Of a stretch of DNA of 64,000 nucleotides, positions 16,870 to 24,697 are shown in pieces. Every line of letters begins with the position of its first letter. Positions within the stretch are counted from its first letter, which is position 1. The notes under the pieces are model-generated. The model was given only the letters and a program-made list of their open reading frames with translations, did not search any database and was not told the origin of the DNA. The DNA lies in the NCBI GenBank assembly GCA_013538855.1, contig JABXJS010000045.1:1-64000 (forward strand), written 5' to 3'. The DNA is from Herpetosiphonaceae bacterium (lineage in GTDB: Bacteria > Chloroflexota > Chloroflexia > Chloroflexales > Herpetosiphonaceae). The position numbers were made by a program, and so were the translations under genes.

Positions 16870-17919
16870 GCGATCGGCGACATGCTGCCAGTCGAACTGC
16901 CGCACATGGCGCTGCGCGGCCTGCGCATAGGCTCGGCGTAGCTCCGGCTGCTGAAGCTGCTCGATCAGCGCGGCGGCCAAGGCCGGAATGTTGCCAGGGC
17001 CAACCAGCGTGCCCACGACGCCGTGTGGCACAACCTCGGGGATGGCAGCGGCGGATGTGCTGACAATCGGCAGACCGCTGGCCATCGCCTCCAAGAACAC
17101 GATGCCAAAGCCCTCTTGCACGCTCGGCAGGCAGAAGACACTGCTGCGGCGGTACCAAGCGCGCACCGCGTCGTCGCTGGCCACAGCGCCGAGCATGCGC
17201 ACGCTCGCAGTGAGCTGGAGCTGCTGCGCCAGCCAGCGCAGATGATCGTGCTCCGGGCCGTCGCCGATGATCACCAGCTGAGCGGCGGGCACCTGCTGCA
17301 CCACCGAAGGCCAGGCGCGCAGCAGATCGGCGATGTGCTTGCGCGGATACTGGCGCGCCACACACAGCACCGTCGCCGGATCGCGCTGGTCGAGATCGAC
17401 GGGGGCCATCCAGCTGGCAACGTCGATGCCCTCCGGCACGATGGCGATGCGCTCCAGCGGCACGCCGTAGTGGGCGCTGATCTGGCGCTGGCAGTACATG
17501 CTGGTGGTGATGACGAGCGGCGCACGGCGGGCGTTCAGGCGCTCCAGCCGCGAGAGCGACCAGAGGAGCCTGCGCACCGCGCCGCGCTCATGCTGTAGCT
17601 CCTCGGCGATGACGCCCTTGATCGAGCAGACGTAGGGCGTCGTCGAGCGGCCGGCCCAGCGCACGCCGTCAATATCGAAGCCGACGATGAGGTCGTAGTC
17701 GCTGCGCTGGAGGCGAGCGGGCAGGCGCAGGTTATAGAGCATGCGGCGGACGGTGAGATTAGGCGGAACGTTAGTCGTTGGCACAAGGCGGTCGATGTGG
17801 TGGCCGCGCTCGCGCAACGTGCGCGCAAGACCGCCGATGGCGACCGCCGTGCCGCTGCCATCGACCGCCTGATCGAGCCAGGAGTCGAGAAACGCGATGC
17901 GCAAGTGCTGCTCGCTCAT
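16825..17919 (-). CDS. GT4-family glycosyltransferase, probable pterin glycosyltransferase
   Basis: 364 residues with the two Rossmann domains of GT-B enzymes. The C-terminal half holds VLCVARQYPRKHIADLLRAW (~185-205), LVIIGDGPEHDHL (~220-232) and the nucleotide-sugar motif EGFGIVFLEAMASGLPIV (~278-296), typical of GT4. Its start overlaps the reductase stop (ATGA). As the last gene of a tetrahydrobiopterin operon it is best explained as the enzyme that adds a sugar to the pterin, as known for cyanobacterial biopterin glucosyltransferase. The sugar and exact acceptor are inferred from context only. Confidence 0.82.
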   Translation of the reverse strand: MSEQHLRIAFLDSWLDQAVDGSGTAVAIGGLARTLRERGHHIDRLVPTTNVPPNLTVRRMLYNLRLPARLQRSDYDLIVGFDIDGVRWAGRSTTPYVCSIKGVIAEELQHERGAVRRLLWSLSRLERLNARRAPLVITTSMYCQRQISAHYGVPLERIAIVPEGIDVASWMAPVDLDQRDPATVLCVARQYPRKHIADLLRAWPSVVQQVPAAQLVIIGDGPEHDHLRWLAQQLQLTASVRMLGAVASDDAVRAWYRRSSVFCLPSVQEGFGIVFLEAMASGLPIVSTSAAAIPEVVPHGVVGTLVGPGNIPALAAALIEQLQQPELRRAYAQAAQRHVRQFDWQHVADRFLSTVRPLIARAVH

Positions 17920-18617
17920 AGGCGGCCTGCCATATGGCCAATGCTGACCTCATCGAGCTGCACGTGCGGTGGCTGATCGACGACAAACTCGACGGCGGCG
18001 GCCACCTCGGCGGGCTGGAGCATGTTGCTGCGGTTCCACTCGCCGGGGACAGCGCCCCACAGCGGCGTATCGACCGCGCTGGGGATGAGCGTCGTCACGC
18101 GAATGCCGCGCGGGCGCACCTCCTCGCGCAGCGCTTGGCTGAAGCCGATCACGCCAAACTTGGCCGCCGAGTAGGCCGACCACTCAGGAAAGCCGCTGCG
18201 GCCGGCAATCGACGAGATAGTAACCACGACGCTGCCAGCGGCCAGCAGCGGCAGGGCGTACTTGCAGGCCAGGAACGTACCAGTCAAGTTGGCGCGCAGC
18301 GTCGTCTCCCACTGCTCCAGCGTTAGCTCGCTGATCGGGGCGACGCGGGCGACGCCAGCAGCGCAGACGAGCACATCGAGGCTAGGAGCCAGCTCAGCGC
18401 TGATCTGCATGAGCTGGCGCACGGCATCCTCCGCGCCAACATCACAGGCGACGACGTGCGCCTGACCACCGGCGGCCTTGACCTGCTGGGCGACAGCGTC
18501 TAGCTCACTGGATGTGCGTGCGGCGAGAATCACCTGCGCGCCACGGCGACCGAAGGCGAGCGCCACAGCGCGCCCGATCCCGCGGCCAGCGCCAGTTACA
18601 ACAACCGTCTTAGTCAT
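17916..18617 (-). CDS. Short-chain dehydrogenase, sepiapterin-reductase-like role
   Basis: 233 residues, a classical SDR: NAD(P) motif TGAGRGIG (8-15), NAG-like VCAAGVA (~85-91), catalytic Ser in ISSIAG (~136) and YSAAK (~150-154). The pattern AARTSSELD after the second strand suggests NADPH use. Placed between folE and the glycosyltransferase, it is the natural candidate for the reductase that turns 6-pyruvoyl-tetrahydropterin into tetrahydrobiopterin. SDR sequences alone cannot prove the substrate. It overlaps folE by 8 nt and the glycosyltransferase by 4 nt. Confidence 0.85.
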   Translation of the reverse strand: MTKTVVVTGAGRGIGRAVALAFGRRGAQVILAARTSSELDAVAQQVKAAGGQAHVVACDVGAEDAVRQLMQISAELAPSLDVLVCAAGVARVAPISELTLEQWETTLRANLTGTFLACKYALPLLAAGSVVVTISSIAGRSGFPEWSAYSAAKFGVIGFSQALREEVRPRGIRVTTLIPSAVDTPLWGAVPGEWNRSNMLQPAEVAAAVEFVVDQPPHVQLDEVSIGHMAGRL

Positions 18618-19227
18618 GGTCGATGGCTCGCGACAGGTGGCTCATAAACTCGTTGCGGAGCTGGAGATCGCTGCGGAACGCGCCCTGCATCGAGGTGGTG
18701 ACCATGCGGGCGTTGGCCTTCTTGACGCCGCGGATCATGGAGCACATGTGCGCGCCCTCGACGACGACAGCGACGCCGCGGGCGTTGGTGGCCTCGCGCA
18801 CAAAATCGGCGATCTCGGTGGTGAGGCGCTCCTGCACCTGGAGGCGGCGGGCGAACATATCAACGATGCGCGGAATCTTGGAGAGGCCGATGACCTTGCC
18901 CTGGGGCAGGTAGGCGACGTGGGCGGTGCCATAGAACGGCAGCATATGGTGCTCGCAGAGCGACGAGAACTCAATATCGCGCACGATGACCATCTCGTCG
19001 TAGTCGACGCTGAAGATCGCATCGTTGATCAGCGCGACAGGATCGACGTGGTAGCCCGAGGTTAGCTCGGCAAACATGCGCGCCACACGCTCGGGCGTGC
19101 GCACAAGGCCCTCGCGCTCGGGGTCTTCGCCGATCTCGTGCAAGATGGTGCGCACGGCACCTTCGAGGTCAGTGTTGCTTGAATATTTTCCATTGCCATT
19201 ACCATTAATTGTATAGACCATAGCCAT
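18610..19227 (-). CDS. folE: GTP cyclohydrolase I
   Basis: 205 residues. Zinc ligands and catalytic core are intact: [10 protein letters not shown] (~86-95) with Cys and His, [23 protein letters not shown] (~115-137), and [11 protein letters not shown] (~161-171) with the second Cys. It makes 7,8-dihydroneopterin triphosphate from GTP, the first step to both folate and biopterin. The N-terminal ~20 residues are Asn/Gly-rich and variable. It follows the double pyruvoyl-pterin synthase gene by 18 nt and overlaps the reductase gene, so in this setting it probably feeds biopterin synthesis. Confidence 0.97.
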   Translation of the reverse strand: MAMVYTINGNGNGKYSSNTDLEGAVRTILHEIGEDPEREGLVRTPERVARMFAELTSGYHVDPVALINDAIFSVDYDEMVIVRDIEFSSLCEHHMLPFYGTAHVAYLPQGKVIGLSKIPRIVDMFARRLQVQERLTTEIADFVREATNARGVAVVVEGAHMCSMIRGVKKANARMVTTSMQGAFRSDLQLRNEFMSHLSRAIDHD

Positions 19228-19245
19228 TGCTATTGAACCTCGTTT

Positions 19246-20058
19246 CTAGGCATCAGCGGGATAATCGAACACATTGTTGGGCGTTTCCCACAGACGCAAA
19301 TGATGAAGCTGGGCACCAAAAATAGATTGCAGCCGCTGCCAGAGCACCACCACAATGTTTTCCGCCGTTGACGGCTGCGTGGTAAACTCGGGCACCTGGT
19401 GGTCGAGATGTTTGTGGTCGAAGGTGTCTAGCACAGCACCAACCTGCTGATCCATCTGCACCAAATCGATCAACATACCGGTGACCGGATCGACTGGGCC
19501 AAGCAGGGAAACTTCCAACCGATAGTTATGACCATGACCATTGGGATTATTGCACTTCCCGTAGACAGCGCGATTCGCCTCGTCGCTCAGTGCAGGTGCG
19601 TGCAGACGATGGGCCGCAGAGAACTCATAGCGGCGACTGAAGGTGACATAGCCGCCGGTATAGTCGGCATAGAGATCATCGGTTTCGTACAGCCGCAGCC
19701 GATGGAGCCGCACCCCGGACGGAAGCTGCGGTGCAATCAGGCCCCACAGCACCTGGACAATATTCTCGGTGGTGGGGATGCGTTCGCGAAAGTAAGGCGT
19801 GTCTAGGTTGAGATGGCGATGGTCAAACTCTTCGAGCACGCCGCCAACGATGCGCTTGAGATCGGTGATGTTGATCACCATGCCAGTAACAGGATCGACT
19901 GGGCCAGCCACAGACACGTACAGCGTATAGTTGTGGCCATGGCCATACTCGTTCGTGCACTTCCCGAAAACCGCCTGGTTGCGCTCGACGCTCCACTCTG
20001 GGTTCCAGTAGCGATGCGACGCCGAGAAGGAAAACTTACGTGTGGTCAAAACTTCCAT
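19246..20058 (-). CDS. Double-domain 6-pyruvoyl-tetrahydropterin synthase
   Basis: 270 residues made of two complete PTPS domains (~1-130 and ~135-270). Each has the N-terminal zinc His (FSASHRYW; FSAAHRLH), the catalytic Cys followed by five residues and HGH (GKCTNEYGHGHNY; GKCNNPNGHGHNY), the FDHRHLN / FDHKHLD catalytic block and a TENI motif. Cx5HGH is the true PTPS-I spacing, unlike the Cx3HGH of QueD. Both halves look active. It turns dihydroneopterin triphosphate into 6-pyruvoyl-tetrahydropterin. First gene of the operon with folE, reductase and glycosyltransferase. Confidence 0.92.
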   Translation of the reverse strand: MEVLTTRKFSFSASHRYWNPEWSVERNQAVFGKCTNEYGHGHNYTLYVSVAGPVDPVTGMVINITDLKRIVGGVLEEFDHRHLNLDTPYFRERIPTTENIVQVLWGLIAPQLPSGVRLHRLRLYETDDLYADYTGGYVTFSRRYEFSAAHRLHAPALSDEANRAVYGKCNNPNGHGHNYRLEVSLLGPVDPVTGMLIDLVQMDQQVGAVLDTFDHKHLDHQVPEFTTQPSTAENIVVVLWQRLQSIFGAQLHHLRLWETPNNVFDYPADA

Positions 20059-20114
20059 GTCTGATTCCTGAACATAGGCAACACCAGCTGTCGATACATG
20101 AACAATCTGCTAAA

Positions 20115-20143
20115 AGTATGCCACTATTATTGATGATCTTCAA
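20115..20143 (-). promoter_or_regulatory. Probable promoter of the pterin operon
   Basis: On the minus strand TTGAAG and CATACT are 17 nt apart, about 57 nt before the first start codon. Each box matches the consensus at four of six positions, so it may need an activator. Confidence 0.45.
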
Positions 20144-20146
20144 TAT

Positions 20147-20166
20147 AGGTGGACATATGTCCGCCT
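20147..20166. promoter_or_regulatory. 20-bp palindrome next to the pterin promoter
   Basis: AGGTGGACATATGTCCGCCT has a perfect 12-bp core, GGACATATGTCC, and one mismatched pair further out. It ends 3 nt upstream of the likely -35 box, the usual place for an activator's operator. Confidence 0.4.
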
Positions 20167-20335
20167 AGAGAGGCGCTTGCCCACGCGCGAGGCGGGCGCA
20201 GGCCGCGGGCCGATCACGGCAGCGCCGCTGGGTCGGCGCGCCTGCTGTAGTGTACGCGGCCAGGGTAAACCTGGATTAAATCGCCATATGACGCTGCGTT
20301 GATTGTACACGACGATTGCGCACAGCTTGCACGCG

Positions 20336-20361
20336 CAAAAAAAACCGCTCCGAAGAGCGGT
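20336..20361 (-). terminator. Terminator of the GTG-started hypothetical gene
   Basis: On the minus strand ACCGCTC-TTCG-GAGCGGT, a stable UUCG tetraloop hairpin, is followed by eight T residues. It lies about 45 nt after the stop of the gene. The ~170 bp from here to the palindrome hold no gene. Confidence 0.9.
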
Positions 20362-20406
20362 GGATGCGCAGCGCGGCCGCCTAGAGAGCGGCTGCACGGG
20401 CGGACG

Positions 20407-21078
20407 CTAGCGCCGCGACTGTAGCTCTTGGAGCAGCGCGCCGGCCTCGGCGCTGGACAGCTCCTCGACGGTGGCGGTGCCGAAGCGCGAGCGCAGCTCG
20501 TCGGCGAGATCGATGCCGTGCTGGGCGGCGACACGCTGAAGCGCAGCGATCTGGCGGGTGCTCGCTGGGTTGCCAGTGGGCGTGCGAGTGGCCACGGCCT
20601 CGGTCAGCGGCACCTGCTCGCTGCCGGGCGCTGCGCCAACGGCGGTCTCGGCAACCTCGGCGGTGCCGCGCTGATCAAGCTGCTGCTTGAGCTGATCGAT
20701 GATCTCGGAGGCCGCGCCCTTGGTCAGCGTCTCGTAGCTGGCGCTGTGCTCGCGCAGCGTGCGCTGCATCTGCTCGTCAGAGACGTTGAGCGTTGCAATA
20801 AGGTACTCAAGGTACGAGCGCTGCTTGTCGCTGGCCGGCGACTCGGGGTCGAGAATGCGCACCGGGCCAGATGGGTGCAGCTCGCGGATGGCCTGCATCT
20901 GCGACTCGATGGCGGCCTGTTGGGCGCGATAGATGCGCAGACCAGTGTCGACGGCCTGGGCAATGTCGCTGTCGCTAGCTGTCGGCGGCAGGCTGATGGT
21001 CTCTTCGATGGTGATATAGTCTTCGCCAACACGGATTGCGGCACGGTAGGTGCGGGTGACCATTGTTTCTTCTGCCAC
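20407..21078 (-). CDS. Hypothetical protein with two xxxQxxxL/TKxxAxxxI motifs
   Basis: 223 residues. The first ~45 form a small beta-rich domain (TRTYRAAIRVGEDYITIEE). Two later blocks share one pattern: SDKQRSYLEYLIATL with LTKGAASEIIDQL (~82-132), and STRQIAALQRVAAQHGI with LSSAEAGALLQEL (~175-220). Such Gln-containing helix pairs occur in small DUF3072-like and single-strand-annealing-associated proteins, but the link is weak. The start is GTG with GAGGAGG 6 nt upstream. It has its own promoter and terminator, so it is a single-gene unit. Confidence 0.7.
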   Translation of the reverse strand: MAEETMVTRTYRAAIRVGEDYITIEETISLPPTASDSDIAQAVDTGLRIYRAQQAAIESQMQAIRELHPSGPVRILDPESPASDKQRSYLEYLIATLNVSDEQMQRTLREHSASYETLTKGAASEIIDQLKQQLDQRGTAEVAETAVGAAPGSEQVPLTEAVATRTPTGNPASTRQIAALQRVAAQHGIDLADELRSRFGTATVEELSSAEAGALLQELQSRR

Positions 21079-21124
21079 GCTGGGCCTCCTCGGGTTTGGT
21101 TTAGTTGCTCGTTATAATAGCTTA

Positions 21125-21153
21125 ATTATAGCACAAATGTTTTGTTATGTTAA
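21125..21153 (-). promoter_or_regulatory. Promoter of the GTG-started hypothetical gene
   Basis: On the minus strand TTAACA and TATAAT are 17 nt apart, and the start codon is about 46 nt downstream. The surroundings are AT-rich. Confidence 0.65.
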
Positions 21154-21545
21154 GGCCGCGCTGGGCTTGGTGGCGGCCCCACAGACTGGACTGGCGCTTG
21201 ATGGCGCTCACGGCTCTGCTTTATGGGCTGGGCCACTGACGTACAGACCTGCGACTCGCTTCGTGAAAGCAAGGGGCGCGCCGATGGAGGTCGTCCAGCT
21301 CCATCGGCGCTTGAAACCGCAGGAATACGCCTTTGCTTTGGCAAGCACATGGAGAGTAGCACATATGTGTGACAGTGAGTGTCACAACTCCAGGCAGGCT
21401 AGCCCACTGCTGCATTCATCGCACTGGGGCTGAGGGGCGGGGCGGCTGAGCTGCGGGGGAAATGGGCGGGCGGGACGGCAACGGAGCCGGCCCACGCCGC
21501 GCTAGGCATCAACCGGCACGGTGCCGCATCAGCACAACAACGCTG
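21154..21545. other. Gene-free stretch
   Basis: About 390 bp with only short overlapping frames on both strands. A part near 21395-21430 (AGCCCACTGCTGCATTCATC) weakly recalls the GC-rich repeat found at 42.8-45.3 kb. Nothing else was recognised. Confidence 0.4.
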
Positions 21546-21877
21546 CTAGCGGAAGCCGACGGCGAAGGAGACGGCCGCGCTGATCAGACCAAAGGCGACG
21601 AGGTCGTTGCAGCGCAGCTGCTCGCCGAACCCATGGCGCAGCCGCTGAAGACGGCCAACTGGATGAACGACTGGATGCGTTTGTGCTGGGTGGCGGTGAA
21701 GTAGCCGGAGCCGCTGCGGTTGGCCGGAACTTGAAAGCAGCACGCGAAGAAGGCGCGCATCCAGCTGCTGACGCTGATCTTGACCATGGAGCTGGTGTGA
21801 CCAGCGTCCTTGCGGTGTCCGTACCAGGCGAGCGGCATGAATACATTCGAGCACAGCAACAACACGACGGGTTGCAT
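21546..21877 (-). pseudogene. Decayed DUF486 (DMT-like) membrane protein gene
   Basis: From an ATG with GAGG before it the frame reads LLLCSNVFMPLAWYGHRKD, then HTSSMVKISVSSWM and FQVPANRSGSGYFTATQ, the signature of DUF486 small transporters. Near the end of that frame homology jumps to another frame, giving NDLVAFGLISAAVSFAVGFR and a stop. A frameshift therefore breaks the gene, and several usually conserved positions (for example the Tyr in FFEYCFQVP, here FFACCFQVP) are also changed. It appears to be a pseudogene in slow decay. Confidence 0.8.
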
Positions 21878-21938
21878 AGGGGCCTCAGCACACGTGAGTC
21901 GCTGGATTGTACTCACGTTGTGTGAGGCTTGGCAGCGG

Positions 21939-24473
21939 CTAAGGCACGTAGATCAGGTAGACGGCGTCGGAGAGGCCGCTGGTCTCGCCGAAGGGGTCGA
22001 TGCTGATCCTGAGCGGCTCAACATCATCGGCCAGCGGGATGCGCTGTAGGTACCAGCTCGTTGACTGCGTAATCAGCGCCACGAGCGCAGCGCGGCTGGT
22101 ATCAGGCGTGACAAACACATCGCTGACGATGGGCGCAACACCGCCATAGGCGATCGGGCGCTGGCCAAGGCGCTGCTGCGCGCCAGTCTGCCGATCAAAG
22201 CTCACCAGCTCTGCGCTGGCACTGTAGGGCAGGTGCTGCCAGCGCAGCACGCGGGCGCTATCTGACGACCAGAAGAGGTTGTCATCGATCCAGCCGCTGA
22301 CCAGATCGTGCGCCAACACCTGCGCGTCGCCGGTCTGCGTATCGAGCACCAGCAGCGTGCCTTGATCGAGGTCGTCTACAGGCATAAACAGCTCGGGCCG
22401 AATCAGGGCCACGTGGCGACCATCGGGCGCGAGGTGAAACTCTTTCTGGTTGACAAACGGCCCGCGGTAGATAACCTGATCGGCACCAGTGGCAAGGTTG
22501 AGCAGATGCAGCTCGCTGTGCAGCAGTTGGTCAGCAACTGGCTCGTAGAGCAGCATGTCCTGCGCCGCGTAAAACTCGATCAGCGCGCCAGCGTCGGCGC
22601 GCCATAGCTGCGTTAGCTGCGCATCGGGCTGGTTCGGATCAAGCCGCCAGAGACTGAGCGAAATGCTGTCATCGGTAAATGGCTTGTTGGCGACGAGGTA
22701 GAGACCGGACGTGCTCCAGCCAATCAGCGCGCTGTTTGCCAGTTCGGTATTGACGGCGCTGAGACTTATGACGGTCTGGAAGGTCTGCGTCGCGAGATCG
22801 AGCACCACGAGCTGGCGTGCGCCACTGACGCCATCGTTGGCCAGCGGGTCGAGCGTGGTGATCATGGCTAGCTGCTGTCCATCGGGCGAGAGCAGCGCCT
22901 GGCGCTGGGCTGTTTGCAGCTCCAGGTTGGTGGGCTGGTAGGCCGAGCTAGGTATCGGCAGCGGAATGCTGCGCTGCGCCGCGGCATCGACCAGCGCAAG
23001 CTGGCTGTTGGAGCGCTGCAGCAGCAGCGGCGGCTGGCCGGGACGTGGCAGCACATCGACCACATCGGCGGCAAGCACCGCTAGCTCACCATCTGTCGAG
23101 ACCGACTGAACCGGCGCTGCGCCAGTCGTGGTGTTGATCGACCAGATCCAGGCCAGCGGCGCGCTCGCGGCGCGGGCGGTGATCAGCGACGGCGCTGCTG
23201 GCGTATCCGAATTAATCGGCGGCAGCGTTGGTGTCGGCGGCGGACTCGATGGCAGCTGTAGGGTCGGGCCAAGCTCGCTGTGCAGAAAGCGCGCGCTCGT
23301 AACCACATCTTGAGTCGCCCGCGTGTTGTTCGCGCTGTTGTACAGGTAGATGGTTGGCCCAGCGGTGAGCAGCAGATCGCCGCTGGGGTTGAAGTCGAGC
23401 GTGCGCGGGCAGATGCTGCTCGGCGCATCGTCCAGCCGCTGCAGCGTCTCGGTGCGCCGATCAAACATAAACAGCGTGCAGGCCACGCCAAGGTTGCGCC
23501 GGGCAAAAAATACCTGATCAAGGCTCGCGTCGTACTCGCGCACGGACAGCGCCACCTGCTGCCCATCGGCAGAGACAGCCATTGCGGCGACGCCCAGCAG
23601 CGGGCCAAATGTAGGCTGAATATCCAGCGGGTACGTGCGCACCTGCGCGGACTGGACATCGACAACGCGCAGCGTGGGGGTGAGCACGCTATCGACCACA
23701 AACAGCTCGCTGGCGCTGGCGGCCACCTGCAGCGGCACCGACGCCGTGAACACAGTGCTCGACGTGCCGACCGCAGGCTCCACGTGCACGATGGAGTTCT
23801 GATATGCCGAGTAGATATGCTGATCGTCAAACTGCCGCCAGAAGGTAAGCGGCTGATCGCTCGGGCTGTAGGCCATGCTCGTGTCAAGCAGCCGCCCATT
23901 GGTTGGGCTGTAGATATCGACCACGTTTTGCAGCAGCGCAGCGCCGCCAGCAGGCAGCGTGACGCGCTCGCTGTCCTGCGCTAGCTGCGTGGTGATCAGC
24001 GTGAGCTGGGTCGAGTCCCGGCTAAGCGCCAGCTCGGGCAGCGTGACGCCAGGATCGTAGGTGGTGTTGACTCGCACCTTCCACAGCTCCTCGAGCGAGC
24101 GCAGATCAATGGCGCGCAGACGCTGGCCGTCCAGAATAATGATCTGCTGGTGCTGATCATCGACGATAAAAGTATCGCCGCTGCCAAAGTTGTACAGCTC
24201 TTTGAATGTTAGGGCATCGAAGGCTGCAATGTAGGCCTCAATCCGCGGCTGGTAGCGGATCAACTGAGCGTAGACCGTGTTAAACGTTGGCTGCGGTGTC
24301 GGCGCAGGCGTCGGCGCAGGCGTCGCTGTCGGCGTGGCCGCTGGCTGTGGTCGCTGCAGCGCGGCGATGACCAGCAGCACCAGCATGACAGCGCCGAGCA
24401 GTGCAACAAACAACGGCCAACGTGAGCGCTGCCCGCCCACCCGCGTGCGCTGTGACTGTGGTGAGTGTCCCAT
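21939..24473 (-). CDS. Membrane-anchored beta-propeller protein, copy 1 of 3
   Basis: 844 residues. A basic, Arg/Gln/Ser-rich N-terminus precedes one membrane helix (~22-41), a TPTATPAPTP spacer, and then about 780 residues of repeated strands of the PD40/WD40-like type (LSLDSTQLTLI; VSADGQQVALSVREYD; LAPDGRHVALIRPE), expected as one or two propellers outside the cell. The N-terminus is nearly the same as in the next paralogue (SQRTRVGGQRSRWPLFVALL). The start has GAGGAG before it; a longer frame upstream is rejected because it has no such site and reads across the intergenic repeat. Function unknown. Confidence 0.8.
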   Translation of the reverse strand: MGHSPQSQRTRVGGQRSRWPLFVALLGAVMLVLLVIAALQRPQPAATPTATPAPTPAPTPQPTFNTVYAQLIRYQPRIEAYIAAFDALTFKELYNFGSGDTFIVDDQHQQIIILDGQRLRAIDLRSLEELWKVRVNTTYDPGVTLPELALSRDSTQLTLITTQLAQDSERVTLPAGGAALLQNVVDIYSPTNGRLLDTSMAYSPSDQPLTFWRQFDDQHIYSAYQNSIVHVEPAVGTSSTVFTASVPLQVAASASELFVVDSVLTPTLRVVDVQSAQVRTYPLDIQPTFGPLLGVAAMAVSADGQQVALSVREYDASLDQVFFARRNLGVACTLFMFDRRTETLQRLDDAPSSICPRTLDFNPSGDLLLTAGPTIYLYNSANNTRATQDVVTSARFLHSELGPTLQLPSSPPPTPTLPPINSDTPAAPSLITARAASAPLAWIWSINTTTGAAPVQSVSTDGELAVLAADVVDVLPRPGQPPLLLQRSNSQLALVDAAAQRSIPLPIPSSAYQPTNLELQTAQRQALLSPDGQQLAMITTLDPLANDGVSGARQLVVLDLATQTFQTVISLSAVNTELANSALIGWSTSGLYLVANKPFTDDSISLSLWRLDPNQPDAQLTQLWRADAGALIEFYAAQDMLLYEPVADQLLHSELHLLNLATGADQVIYRGPFVNQKEFHLAPDGRHVALIRPELFMPVDDLDQGTLLVLDTQTGDAQVLAHDLVSGWIDDNLFWSSDSARVLRWQHLPYSASAELVSFDRQTGAQQRLGQRPIAYGGVAPIVSDVFVTPDTSRAALVALITQSTSWYLQRIPLADDVEPLRISIDPFGETSGLSDAVYLIYVP

Positions 24474-24630
24474 GAAACTCCTCTGCTTCGTTCTAGTCCA
24501 AGTATCCGGCGCGTGTTCCTGGTCGTCAGCGGCAGCATCGGCAACGTCCGCGGCGACACACAGCCTCAAGGGTAGCACAGTTAAGCAGGTGAAATGATAC
24601 GCCAGCGCTCCGGTTAAGGCCACCTGGGCT

Positions 24631-24680
24631 GGGGCCAGCGGCTCAGCGCCCGGCCGTTGCCTGCGATTGCCGAGCGCTGG
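24631..24680. repeat. Copy of a short intergenic repeat
   Basis: GGGGCCAGCGGCTCAGC is followed by a GC-rich gap and CTGCGATTGCC-AGCGCT. The same order occurs three more times in the next intergenic region of this paralogue cluster. Confidence 0.6.
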
Positions 24681-24697
24681 GCTGGCCCGGCCCAGCG

